NCBI GenBank assembly: GCA_016873775.1
Contig: VGWC01000008.1
Coordinates: 1-58,126, forward strand
Reading direction: 5' to 3'
DNA from: Ignavibacteria bacterium
GTDB lineage: Bacteria > Bacteroidota > Ignavibacteria > UBA10030 > F1-140-MAGs086
Length of the DNA stretch: 58,126 nucleotides
The position numbers and the translations under genes were made by a program. The first letter of the stretch is position 1, and each line of letters begins with the position of its first letter. Shown piece after piece: positions 8,770 through 17,376 of this stretch. The notes below the pieces were generated by a model, which worked only from the letters and a program-made list of their open reading frames with translations, searched no databases and was not told the DNA's origin.

Positions 8770-10551
8770 TTACTTCATCAGCAACATTTTCTTCGTTTCC
8801 GAAAACTTTCCCGCTTGCAACCTATAAAAATACATCCCGCTCGAAAGTTTGCTCGCATCAAATTCTATTTCGTGTTCGCCTTCTTGGAGTTCTTCGTTGT
8901 TGAGTAACGTTGTTACTTCTCTTCCAAGAATGTCGAAAACTTTCAATGTTGTTTGTAGGGACAATTCATGAATTGCCCCTACGGGAATTTCAAATCGTAT
9001 TGTTGTCGTCGGATTAAACGGATTGGGATAGTTTTGTGAAATAGAAAACAACGGTGGAGTGTTTTCATTTTCATTGACAAATACAGAGCCGCCTTCAACA
9101 ACTTCGTATGTCTGATTAGCGGAAAGCGATGAGAGAATATCAACCGTTCCCGATTGCCATTGCACAATTATACTATCTGCGGAAGTAAAGTTATTCAAAC
9201 CAAAATGTGCCGTAGGCATATTTTGCGAACGATATCCGCTGCCGGAATTGATTTCGCGAAGCATACGGAGCGTTCCTATTTTTACCGATATCTGCGCCCC
9301 GATTCCCGATTTATTACTTTGCGTTCCGACAAGTTTTATTTTCAACCAATGGTTTGAAGAATTACCGTTGTTTTTGAACAAATGATTGCCATAACTTGAA
9401 CTCCCTGTTGAATACAAATCCATACAGCCATCGTTATTGAAATCGCCCCAAGCAGCGCACAACTGCTGAATACTTCCGATGCCAACTTCCGCAGTTGCTT
9501 TGGTGAACGTTCCGTTGCCGTTATTTTTGTAGAGAACAGATGTTGCGTTTTGTCCTGCGCACGTTACAAATATATCTTCGAAACCATTATTATCATAGTC
9601 CGCAGTTGTAACTCCCCACGAAATGACATTATCGGTAATACCTGCTTGCGCCGCAATCTCGGTGAACGAATTATCTCCGTTATTTTTGAACAATTGAATC
9701 GGTGTTGGCGTTGTTCCACCTGCGTAGGGAGCAAAACAGAAATCCCAAAATCCATCATTATTGAAATCGAACCATTGCGCGCCGCGTCCTCCGCCGTTGA
9801 AACCAAGCGACGAAGCAATTTCAGAAAATGTTCCGTTTCCATTATTTTTATGAAAGAAACTTGGACCGGTGGATTGCAAATTACTGATGAACAAATCGGA
9901 AAAACCATCGCGGTTAAAATCTCCCCAATGCGTTGCTTGTTCAAGAATGCCGCTCACCTGATGATTAACCCCCGCTTGTTCGGCAACATTGGTGAACGTA
10001 TAATCACCGTTATTCTTGTATAACACATCGGGCGAACTTGCAGAATTGGAAACGGAAATATAAAAATCCACAAAGCCATCGTTATTAAAATCAGCCCACG
10101 TTGGCATTTGTGCAGCGCCAACATTGACACCTGCATTTGTTTCAATGCTGGTAAATGTGGTGTCGCCGGATTCAAGATTGTTTCGCCATAACCGCACAGG
10201 TGCTGAAACGGCAGTGGTTATAAGATCGAAATCGCCGTCGTTATCCATATCGGCAAACGAAGATGCAATTGTATTCGCTATATCGTTCATTCCCACTAGT
10301 GAAGCAATATCGGTGAACGTTCCGTCTCCGTTGTTTTTGAAGAATTTATTGGCTGAATTTCCTCCTGTTGGAACATATAAATCCAGTAAACCGTCGTTGT
10401 TGAAATCTACCCACGAACATCCGCGAGCGGAGCCGTCTGCTAAACCGATTCCTGCGGAAGAGGCAACATCGGTGAACGTGGTTTGCGATGCAACGAGATG
10501 CGAAAGAAAAAACGAGAGAAGAAAAAAGAAAATGAAACGATGAAAAAACAT
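8770..10551 (-). CDS. CRTAC1-like FG-GAP/VCBS repeat protein with ASPIC/UnbV domain and T9SS sorting tail
   Basis: 593 residues with a signal peptide (about 22 residues, ends near VASQ). Several beta-propeller repeats follow, marked by WADFNNDG, WGDFNRDG or YDNNGFEDIF and by LYKNNGDGTFT-type strands; the DxNxDG loops look calcium-binding. Near residue 410 begins an ASPIC/UnbV domain (NHWLKIKLVG ... GIGAQISVK ... QNMPTAHFGL). The C-terminus holds QNYPNPFNPTTTIRFEIP and ends KKMLLMK, the type-A T9SS sorting tail. It is therefore exported and displayed on or released from the cell surface. Function is otherwise unknown. It is a single-gene unit with its own terminator. Confidence 0.9.
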   Translation of the reverse strand: MFFHRFIFFFLLSFFLSHLVASQTTFTDVASSAGIGLADGSARGCSWVDFNNDGLLDLYVPTGGNSANKFFKNNGDGTFTDIASLVGMNDIANTIASSFADMDNDGDFDLITTAVSAPVRLWRNNLESGDTTFTSIETNAGVNVGAAQMPTWADFNNDGFVDFYISVSNSASSPDVLYKNNGDYTFTNVAEQAGVNHQVSGILEQATHWGDFNRDGFSDLFISNLQSTGPSFFHKNNGNGTFSEIASSLGFNGGGRGAQWFDFNNDGFWDFCFAPYAGGTTPTPIQLFKNNGDNSFTEIAAQAGITDNVISWGVTTADYDNNGFEDIFVTCAGQNATSVLYKNNGNGTFTKATAEVGIGSIQQLCAAWGDFNNDGCMDLYSTGSSSYGNHLFKNNGNSSNHWLKIKLVGTQSNKSGIGAQISVKIGTLRMLREINSGSGYRSQNMPTAHFGLNNFTSADSIIVQWQSGTVDILSSLSANQTYEVVEGGSVFVNENENTPPLFSISQNYPNPFNPTTTIRFEIPVGAIHELSLQTTLKVFDILGREVTTLLNNEELQEGEHEIEFDASKLSSGMYFYRLQAGKFSETKKMLLMK

Positions 10552-10581
10552 TGGAACTCCGGGAACAAATGTTGTATCTTT

Positions 10582-11601
10582 TTATAAACCTTCAGGTTCG
10601 GAAATCTTGAAGGATTGAGTATTGCGTAATACGTTCAGTACACTTTGAAAATCGTTCGGCACATCGGATTCAAATCGAAGAAACTCGTTGGTTTTTGGAT
10701 GAAGAAAACCGAGTGTTTTTGCGTGCAACGCTTGACGATGAATGCTCTGAAACAATCCTTCAACAAATTCTTTCTGTTCATTGCCGTGTTCTCCGTACGA
10801 GGATTTTCTTCCTCCATATTCACTATCACCAAAGACCGGATGAGCGATATGCTGTAAATGCGCGCGTATCTGATGAGTTCTTCCTGTTCGTAGCCGCAAA
10901 CGAAGTAGAGTAAGGAACGAAAATTCTTCCAGAACAATATATTCCGTTATCGCATTTTTTCCGTCGTCGCGAACGGTAATGCGTTTTCGATTTTGGTTGC
11001 TTCGTCCCAATGGCGCATCTATGATACCGCTTTTTTCATTCGAAGATTTTCGTTTCGCAACAGGGAAAATACCCCAAACAATTGCCCAATATTCTCGTTC
11101 GATGGTATGCAAAGAAAATTGTTTTGCTAATCGGGAATGGGTAACATCATCTTTAGCGCAAACTAATAATCCCGAAGTATTTTTATCGAGGCGATGAACA
11201 ATTCCCGGTCGCGTTTCATCATTTATCGTAGATAGTTGAGCATAGTGAAAGAGCAACGCATTGACAAGTGTTCCTGAATAATTTCCGAATGCAGGGTGTG
11301 TTACCATTCCTGCGGGCTTATTGACTACCAGTAGATATTCGTCTTCGTGCACAATGTCGAGAGGAATATTTTCCGGAACAACTTTTGGCAAAGGATTTTT
11401 CGGAAGCGTTATTTCAATAATTTCTCCGGGAGCGACTTTATGACTTTGTTTTGTCGGTTCTCCGTTGACAAGAACTAATCCGTGTTGAATAGCGGCTTGT
11501 ACTTTTGTACGCGTTGCGTTTTCAATGCAATGCGTTAAATATACGTCTATGCGTTCCTGCGTTTTCCCTTGCGGTACATTAATGGTCAATGTTACAGACA
11601 T
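10582..11601 (-). CDS. rluD: RluA-family 23S rRNA pseudouridine synthase (RluD-like)
   Basis: 339 residues. An N-terminal S4 RNA-binding domain (RIDVYLTHCIENATRTKVQ ... GLVLVNG) precedes the RluA catalytic domain, with the PGIVHRLDKNTSGLLV motif that carries the catalytic aspartate of HRLD. RTGRTHQIRAHL near residue 240 is the second signature block. It isomerises uridines in 23S rRNA; RluD specificity is assumed from the S4 domain and length. It lies two bases downstream of lspA, a frequent pairing in bacteria. Confidence 0.92.
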   Translation of the reverse strand: MSVTLTINVPQGKTQERIDVYLTHCIENATRTKVQAAIQHGLVLVNGEPTKQSHKVAPGEIIEITLPKNPLPKVVPENIPLDIVHEDEYLLVVNKPAGMVTHPAFGNYSGTLVNALLFHYAQLSTINDETRPGIVHRLDKNTSGLLVCAKDDVTHSRLAKQFSLHTIEREYWAIVWGIFPVAKRKSSNEKSGIIDAPLGRSNQNRKRITVRDDGKNAITEYIVLEEFSFLTLLRLRLRTGRTHQIRAHLQHIAHPVFGDSEYGGRKSSYGEHGNEQKEFVEGLFQSIHRQALHAKTLGFLHPKTNEFLRFESDVPNDFQSVLNVLRNTQSFKISEPEGL

Positions 11602-11603
11602 CG

Positions 11604-12242
11604 TTACGAACGAGGAATGTGCTCCGTAGATTGTTTAGACGCCGGTGATATGAGAGGAATAGTTGAAGTAGTATTCTCTTCTTTCAATGTATCTGAAGAA
11701 TGGTGATGTTGCGAAGTAAAGTAATGCGCAAACAATAAAATTACGATGCCAACCGTAACGGAAGCATCAGCAATGTTGAACACTGGCCATCGCGTCAATG
11801 AATAATGGAAAAGGTGAATGTCAAAAAAATCTACGTCAATAAAATCCACAACTTTTCCATAAAACAAATCGCCTTCGTTATAGAACACGCCGTAAAAAAT
11901 TCTGTCAATAAGATTCCCGATTGCACCTCCTAAAATCAATGCAATAGGAAACTTCACGATGAAGCGTTCTCCGATAATTTTGTAAAGATAGACAGCAATA
12001 ACAATACTCGCAACAACAGAAAAGAGAGAGAAGAAGAGTTTTCCCCCAATATCAATACCAAATGCCATCCCTGCATTTTCAATATACGTGAATCGAAGTA
12101 AATCGCCGAGCAACGGAATGCTCGTGTACAAAGGAAATCCAATCCATTCGATACCAAAGAATGGAAGAGAACAACCTTTAACAAAGACTTTAGTTGCCTG
12201 GTCAAGAATAACGATGATGGAACTAATGTAAAATATTCTCAT
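11604..12242 (-). CDS. lspA: Lipoprotein signal peptidase (signal peptidase II)
   Basis: 212 residues with four predicted membrane segments. Family blocks are VILDQATK, YIENAGMAFG, GGAIGNLIDR, VVDFIDV and FNIADASVTVG; the catalytic aspartates are D133 and D159. It cleaves signal peptides of prolipoproteins in the inner membrane. A roughly 35-residue Ser/Thr-rich hydrophilic tail makes it longer than E. coli LspA. It overlaps the upstream DksA-type gene by four bases, which suggests a coupled zinc-finger-lspA-rluD operon. Confidence 0.95.
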   Translation of the reverse strand: MRIFYISSIIVILDQATKVFVKGCSLPFFGIEWIGFPLYTSIPLLGDLLRFTYIENAGMAFGIDIGGKLFFSLFSVVASIVIAVYLYKIIGERFIVKFPIALILGGAIGNLIDRIFYGVFYNEGDLFYGKVVDFIDVDFFDIHLFHYSLTRWPVFNIADASVTVGIVILLFAHYFTSQHHHSSDTLKEENTTSTIPLISPASKQSTEHIPRS

Positions 12243-12877
12243 GCTTCCTTGCTTATGAGAGGAGTTCCACTAGAATGATTTTTACAATCGGTGCACATTT
12301 GCGCATGAGGAACTGCTTCTAACCGTTTCTTTTCAATGAGGTTTCCGCACACCTTACACCATCCGTAATTCCCGCGTTCGATACGATTCAGCGCTTCATT
12401 CAAATTATTCAAAAATTTTGCTTCGCGCGAAACCATTAAAAACGCCTTTTCACGTTCCATCGAATCTGTTCCGTGTTCCATATGCAGCGAATAGAGCGAA
12501 CTGCCTTGCATATACTCTCCCGTTGTAGGGTCAATAACCGTATCGCGTTCGCGTTCGATGTCTTCCAATACTTCTTGTTTTTTTTCAAGTATCACTTCCT
12601 TAAAAAACTTCAAATCTTTTTTCGAATAACTGCCTTTTCTCATTGGTGCAACAATGATGCTATCTTCCAGTCGCTTTCTCCTTGACTGTTTTCTTCGAAC
12701 AGGAACTTTAATAATAGTAACGGTTTGCTCCGTTTTCTTTTCAACTTTTGGTGTTGTTCTTTTTTTCTTCTGAACCGTTGTTTTTTTCTTTGTTGTCGTT
12801 CGGGTTGTTCTGAATTGAGTTTTATTTCTAGTAGTTTTGGATGAACGGTTTTTTTTCTTCATCGGTTTTATTGTCAT
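12239..12877 (-). CDS. DksA/TraR-family C4 zinc-finger protein
   Basis: 212 residues. The first ~75 are very basic and Thr/Lys/Arg-rich and look disordered. The rest is a DksA/TraR coiled-coil region followed by the four-cysteine zinc finger CKVCGNLIEKKRLEAVP...CTDCK. The family binds the secondary channel of RNA polymerase and modulates initiation. The acidic tip residues of DksA were not identified here, and the basic N-terminal extension is unusual, so a regulatory role is inferred. It sits between ileS (13-base gap) and lspA. Confidence 0.85.
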   Translation of the reverse strand: MTIKPMKKKNRSSKTTRNKTQFRTTRTTTKKKTTVQKKKRTTPKVEKKTEQTVTIIKVPVRRKQSRRKRLEDSIIVAPMRKGSYSKKDLKFFKEVILEKKQEVLEDIERERDTVIDPTTGEYMQGSSLYSLHMEHGTDSMEREKAFLMVSREAKFLNNLNEALNRIERGNYGWCKVCGNLIEKKRLEAVPHAQMCTDCKNHSSGTPLISKEA

Positions 12878-12890
12878 TTTTTTGGGTAAG

Positions 12891-15800
12891 TTAAAGTGTA
12901 ATTCGGTGAATAACTATTTCGCACATTTCTCCGTTCACATCAAACGATTGAGAAACATCTCCATTATTGATTGTAGAGAATAATGAAAATGCAAGCGTCT
13001 CATTCTGAACATACTCTTTCATTGTTGAAATCGCGTTGTGCAATCGTTCTGTGGTTTTGTAAAAAATTTTTATTCTATCTGTAATTTCAAAGTTGGAATC
13101 TTTGCGCAAGTTTTGAATGCGGTTGACAAACTCACGCGCTAATCCCTCGTTGACAAGTTCTTCGGAGAGTTCTGTATCGAGCGCAACGGTGATTTCGTTA
13201 TCCGATGCAACGAGCCAACCTTGTATATCTTCGCTCAAAATTTCTACATCACTTTTTTCGATGAGAACATTTTGCGATTCAACTTCGAGAGAAATTTTTC
13301 CTTCTACATCAAGGTGAAGTATTTGTTGCGAAGAAAGTTGCTGAACTGCCAGCGCAACTTTCGGCGTTAGTTTTCCGTGTTTTGCGCCAAGAGCCTTGAA
13401 ATTCGGTTTTACTTTTCTGCGAATGATTGCATTATCCATTGCAACGTACTCAATCGCTTTCACGTTAATTTCTTCGATGATAACATTTTCCATTCGTTGA
13501 ATCATTTCTTTATCGCGTTGATTTGCAATCGGGATGAGAATACGTTTCAACGGTTGACGAACTTTCAAATTAGATTTTGTTCTCATTGAGCGAACGAGAA
13601 TGACAATGCGCTCTGCTTTGTCCATTCGCTGTTCAAGTTCTTTGTCAATCGCGTTTTCATTCACTTTCGGAAGCAACGCAAGATGAATGGATTCAACGCT
13701 TTCTTTTTTTGTTACGGAATTTAAATTGCGAAATAATTCTTCTGCAATAAATGGAGCAAACGGCGCGATGAGTTTTGAAATTGTAATCAAACATTCGTAG
13801 AGAGTTTGATACGCGGCAAGTTTATCGCTTCCCGATTCGCTCTTCCAAAAACGTCTTCTGTTTCTTCTCACATACCAATTAGAAAGTTGGTCAATCGTAA
13901 AATCGGAAACAGCGCGCGCGGCTTTCATTATCTCGTATGCATCCATCATTTCATCATACGATTTTACTAATGTATTAAGCGAAGAAATTATCCATCTGTC
14001 AATTTCCGGTCGCTCATTTAATGGAACTTCTCTCCACTGCGAGTCTTCGACTTTTTCTTTGAACGTAAATCCGTCAACATTCGCATACAACGAAAAGAAT
14101 GAATACGTGTTGAGCAACGTTCCGAAAAACTTTCTTTGAACCTCCGCTAACCCCGCTTCATCAAACAATGTTGGTTTCCACGGCGGCGATGTTGTAACCA
14201 AATACCAGCGTGTTGTATCAGCGCCGTATTTTTCCAAAATCATAAACGGGTCAACGGTATTTCCTTTCGACTTCGACATTTTTTGTCCGTCTTTATCGAG
14301 AATCAATTCGTTCACAACAACATTTTTATACGCCGGCTTATCAAACAAAAATGTTGAAATGGAATGCAGCGAATAAAACCAACCGCGCGTTTGGTCAATG
14401 CCTTCGCAAATATAATCGGCGGGATGTTGCGCGTCGAAAATATGTTTGTTCTCAAATGGATAATGCCACTGCGCAAATTGCATTGCACCGGAATCAAACC
14501 ACACGTCAATCAATTCCGGCGTGCGTTTCATTGTTCCGCCGCAAGAACATTTCCACGTAATTCCATCTACAAATGGTTTGTGCAAATCAAGTTGCGAGTT
14601 GCGAGTTGCGAGTTGTGAGTTATCCTTTCCCAAACTTGTAACTCGTAACTCGTAACTCGTAACTCTTTCCTCTAATTCTCGAACACTTCCAACACATTCC
14701 AACTTTCCACAATCCGCACAAATCCAAATCGGAAGCGGCGTTCCCCAAAATCTATCGCGCGACAACGACCAATCTTTATTTTCTTCAAGCCAATTTCCGA
14801 ATCGTCCTTCGCCAACTTCTTTCGGATACCAATTTATTTGCTTGTTCAATTCCACCATTCGCTTTGCATATTTCGTTGTTGCGATATACCACGAATCTCG
14901 CGCGTAATACAACAACGGATTTTTGCAACGCCAGCAATGCGGATATTCGTGCGCGTATGGAAGATGTTTGACAAAATTATTTTTCTCTTTAAGATGAGAA
15001 AATATTTTTTTCTCTGTCGCTTTATCTTTCACATACAAACCGGCAAGTTCTTTCACATCACTTTTGAAATTGCCGCTTCTATCAACAGTATGATATTGAG
15101 GAAGTCCAACACGCTTTCCGAGTTGATAATCATCTTCGCCATACATTACTGCCGTGTGGACAACTCCCGTTCCATCGGTTGTTGTTACGAAATCTGCTGT
15201 ATAAACTTTGTACGATGTTTCCGATTTCAACGTATCAACTTCAAACAATGGAATGTATTCTTTGCCGACTAAATCTTTTCCAAGAATGTGTTCAACTATT
15301 TCATACGAACCAAGTTGCGAGTTTCGAGTTTCAAGTTGCAAGTTTTCCTTTTCTGAACTCGTAACTCGCAACTCGGGACTTGAAACTTTTCCAACATCAG
15401 AAATTACACCAAGACAATCATTTGCAAGGATCCAAAATTCATCGCCGACTTTTATTTTTACGTAATCAATTTTTTCTCCAACAGCAAGCGCAATATTTCC
15501 GGGAAGCGTCCAAGGAGTTGTTGTCCACGAAAGAATAAACGTGTTCGCTTCATTCTTCAATTTAAATTTTATGAACACGGAATTATCCGTAACATTTTCA
15601 TAACCAAGCGAAACTTCGTGCGACGAAAGCGGCGTTTCACAGCGAGGACAATACGGTTGAATCTTAAATCCTTTGTAGAGCAAACCTTTGTCGAAGTATT
15701 GTTTGAGCGCCCACCAAATACTTTCGATATAATTATTTTCAAACGTTACATACGGTTCATCGAGATTTACCCAATAACCCATTCGCGTTGTCATTCGCTC

Positions 15801-16193
15801 CCAATCGTTTTTATATTTCCAAACGGATTTTTTGCATTCCTCGTTGAATTTTTCAATGCCGTATTTTACAATTTCATCTTTGTGTTTGAAGCCAAGCGAT
15901 TTTTCAACTTCGATTTCTACCGGCAAACCGTGCGTATCCCAACCGGCTTTGCGATGCACTTGAAAGCCGCGCATTGTTTTGTACCGGCAAATCAAATCCT
16001 TCAACGTTCGCGCAAACACATGATGAATTCCCGGTTTTCCATTTGCTGTCGGCGGACCTTCATAAAACGTAAATCCCGATTTTCCATCGCGCGTAGAAAT
16101 ACTCTTCTCGAAAATGTTTTGCTCTCCCCAAATCTTGAGAATTGCCATTTCAAGTTGCGAATAATTTATTTTATCGGTAAGTTCTTTGAACAC
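12891..16193 (-). CDS. ileS: Isoleucyl-tRNA synthetase with two repeat-encoded insertions
   Basis: 1100 residues. Class I signatures are intact: GKPGIHH (HIGH-type, around 52-58) and KMSKSKG near 636. An editing (CP1) domain lies between, and a Cys cluster (CADCGKLEC ... CSCGG) lies around 490-550. The start is a GTG at 16193, overlapping the DUF2905 stop by one base. Two short inserts are encoded by palindromic heptad repeats: about residues 269-294 and 510-535. Both include a version of ELRVTS...TRNSQL. They keep the frame open and add about 50 residues in all to an otherwise ordinary type II IleRS. The enzyme is essential, so the inserts must be tolerated. Confidence 0.95.
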   Translation of the reverse strand: MFKELTDKINYSQLEMAILKIWGEQNIFEKSISTRDGKSGFTFYEGPPTANGKPGIHHVFARTLKDLICRYKTMRGFQVHRKAGWDTHGLPVEIEVEKSLGFKHKDEIVKYGIEKFNEECKKSVWKYKNDWERMTTRMGYWVNLDEPYVTFENNYIESIWWALKQYFDKGLLYKGFKIQPYCPRCETPLSSHEVSLGYENVTDNSVFIKFKLKNEANTFILSWTTTPWTLPGNIALAVGEKIDYVKIKVGDEFWILANDCLGVISDVGKVSSPELRVTSSEKENLQLETRNSQLGSYEIVEHILGKDLVGKEYIPLFEVDTLKSETSYKVYTADFVTTTDGTGVVHTAVMYGEDDYQLGKRVGLPQYHTVDRSGNFKSDVKELAGLYVKDKATEKKIFSHLKEKNNFVKHLPYAHEYPHCWRCKNPLLYYARDSWYIATTKYAKRMVELNKQINWYPKEVGEGRFGNWLEENKDWSLSRDRFWGTPLPIWICADCGKLECVGSVRELEERVTSYELRVTSLGKDNSQLATRNSQLDLHKPFVDGITWKCSCGGTMKRTPELIDVWFDSGAMQFAQWHYPFENKHIFDAQHPADYICEGIDQTRGWFYSLHSISTFLFDKPAYKNVVVNELILDKDGQKMSKSKGNTVDPFMILEKYGADTTRWYLVTTSPPWKPTLFDEAGLAEVQRKFFGTLLNTYSFFSLYANVDGFTFKEKVEDSQWREVPLNERPEIDRWIISSLNTLVKSYDEMMDAYEIMKAARAVSDFTIDQLSNWYVRRNRRRFWKSESGSDKLAAYQTLYECLITISKLIAPFAPFIAEELFRNLNSVTKKESVESIHLALLPKVNENAIDKELEQRMDKAERIVILVRSMRTKSNLKVRQPLKRILIPIANQRDKEMIQRMENVIIEEINVKAIEYVAMDNAIIRRKVKPNFKALGAKHGKLTPKVALAVQQLSSQQILHLDVEGKISLEVESQNVLIEKSDVEILSEDIQGWLVASDNEITVALDTELSEELVNEGLAREFVNRIQNLRKDSNFEITDRIKIFYKTTERLHNAISTMKEYVQNETLAFSLFSTINNGDVSQSFDVNGEMCEIVIHRITL
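14589..14665. repeat. Heptad-word palindrome inside ileS (copy 2)
   Basis: The left arm repeats GAGTTGC, GAGTTGC, GAGTTGT, GAGTTAT. The right arm, read in reverse complement, repeats GAGTTAC four times. The arms pair with a loop of about 12 bases. The period is exactly seven, and 77 bases are added without disrupting the ileS frame. The encoded insert contains SYELRVTS and ATRNSQL. Confidence 0.85.
15311..15389. repeat. Heptad-word palindrome inside ileS (copy 1)
   Basis: The left arm has AGTTGCG, AGTTTCG, AGTTTCA, AGTTGCA and AGTTTTC. The right arm carries ACTCGTA, ACTCGCA, ACTCGGG and ACTTGAA. The arms are largely complementary. It is related in word, size and reading frame to the element at 14589-14665, and the encoded insert again contains ELRVTS and TRNSQL. 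Confidence 0.8.
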
Positions 16194-16417
16194 TATCGTT
16201 TACTTAAATATGAAATCAACCAGAGAATGAAACTTAATCCAATGCTCAATACTATACTCGTCGTTAACGGAAAATACAATTGAAAGTTTTCTTTCTTTAC
16301 GCTTATATCGCCAGGAAGTTTTCCGAGTAATGGAATTTTATCGAAGAACGTGAGCAGTATTCCAATTCCAACAATGATAATTCCAAGTATGATAAATGTT
16401 TTTCCAAACTCATTCAT
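16193..16417 (-). CDS. DUF2905 family small membrane protein
   Basis: 74 residues with two membrane segments (about 8-26 and 50-68) separated by the DUF2905 signature IPLLGKLPGDI and a short basic SVKKENF. The function of the family is unknown. The stop overlaps the ileS start by one base (TAGTG). It is preceded by a tandem heptamer array at 16423-16478 that may hold or displace its promoter. Confidence 0.85.
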   Translation of the reverse strand: MNEFGKTFIILGIIIVGIGILLTFFDKIPLLGKLPGDISVKKENFQLYFPLTTSIVLSIGLSFILWLISYLSKR

Positions 16418-16422
16418 CTAAT

Positions 16423-16478
16423 CTACTGACTTCTGACTACTGACTACTGACTACTTACTACTTACTACTCACTACTCA
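16423..16478. repeat. Eight tandem heptamers (CTACTGA-type)
   Basis: Eight consecutive 7-mers: CTACTGA, CTTCTGA, CTACTGA, CTACTGA, CTACTTA, CTACTTA, CTACTCA, CTACTCA. The array occupies essentially the whole gap between the DUF2905 gene and the nucleoside phosphorylase and runs up to the latter's stop codon. No complementary arm is visible, so this may be half of an element. Confidence 0.85.
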
Positions 16479-17300
16479 TTTCATTCTCTTCACAACTTCC
16501 TTCATCATCGCAGTCAACTTCGGCTCTGCTTTATCTGCTACTCCAATTACTTCTTTGAGCGAAACAGGTTTCAGCGAATCAGGAAAACACTCATCCGTAA
16601 TAATAGCAAACGCAAGCACTTCCATTCCCATATGCACTGCAACAATGTTTTCGGGAATCGTTGACATTCCCACACTATCCGCGCCAATCATTCGGAGGAA
16701 ACGATATTCGGCGCGCGTTTCTAAATTCGGTCCTGCGACAGAAACATGAACACCTTTTTGCAACGGAAGTTTTAAATCGAGCGCGACGTGTTCTGCAAGT
16801 GCTTGCAATTTTTTTGAATACGGTTCGCTCATATCCGGAAATCGCAGACCGAGTGAATCATCGTTTGTTCCAATCAACGGATTATCACCGAGCAAATTGA
16901 TGTGGTCAACAAGCATTTCGATATCGCCTTTGCGAAACATCGGATTGAGTCCGCCGGCAGCGCACGAAATGAGAAGCGATTTCACGCCAAGAAATTTCAT
17001 TACGCGCACGGGAAACGTAACTTGCTGCAACGTGTAACCTTCGTACTTGTGAAATCGTCCTTGCATTGCAACAACATTTTTGCCTGCAAGTTTTCCGAAA
17101 ATCAATTTGCCGTGATGCGATTCTACAGTCGAAACGGGAAAATGCGGAATGTGTTCATACTCAATCACAACTTGATTCGTAATTTCTTTTGCAAGTTTTC
17201 CCAATCCCGTTCCGAGAATTATTCCAATCGTTGGCTTCATCGAAGTTTTCGTTCGGATGAATTTTAACGCATCGTTTATGTTATTTTGTAATTCACTCAT
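16476..17300 (-). CDS. Purine-nucleoside phosphorylase
   Basis: 274 residues, trimeric PNP (PNP/MTAP) family. It carries out phosphorolysis of inosine, guanosine or similar nucleosides to base plus ribose-1-phosphate. Evidence is GTGLGKLA near the N-terminus (phosphate loop), HFPVSTVESHHGKL, the GRFHKYEGY block and the ESVGMST-like ADSVGMSTIPENIVA motif with the base-contacting region, then ITDECFPDS near the C-terminus. It is flanked by two repeats (16423-16478 downstream, 17312-17366 upstream). Confidence 0.93.
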   Translation of the reverse strand: MSELQNNINDALKFIRTKTSMKPTIGIILGTGLGKLAKEITNQVVIEYEHIPHFPVSTVESHHGKLIFGKLAGKNVVAMQGRFHKYEGYTLQQVTFPVRVMKFLGVKSLLISCAAGGLNPMFRKGDIEMLVDHINLLGDNPLIGTNDDSLGLRFPDMSEPYSKKLQALAEHVALDLKLPLQKGVHVSVAGPNLETRAEYRFLRMIGADSVGMSTIPENIVAVHMGMEVLAFAIITDECFPDSLKPVSLKEVIGVADKAEPKLTAMMKEVVKRMK

Positions 17301-17311
17301 ATTTTAATTTT

Positions 17312-17366
17312 GCCACTAAACCACGAAGACACTAAAAATATTTTTGTGCTTTTGTGTCTTTGTGGC
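17312..17366. repeat. Palindromic intergenic repeat (CCACGAAGACAC type)
   Basis: GCCACTAAACCACGAAGACA (17312-17331) pairs imperfectly with TGTGTCTTTGTGGC (17353-17366), around an AT-rich centre. It fills the gap between the nucleoside phosphorylase and divIVA genes and could act as a hairpin in the minus-strand transcript. Confidence 0.7.
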
Positions 17367-17376
17367 TATTACAAAT

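Noticed and set aside
15618-16283. 221-codon open frame on the plus strand
   Set aside because: Antisense to the N-terminal part of ileS, which has all catalytic motifs; residue composition (many Arg, Phe, Ile) is that of a shadow.
16423-16478. Possible CRISPR array
   Set aside because: The units are seven bases and contiguous, without spacers; no cas genes are nearby.
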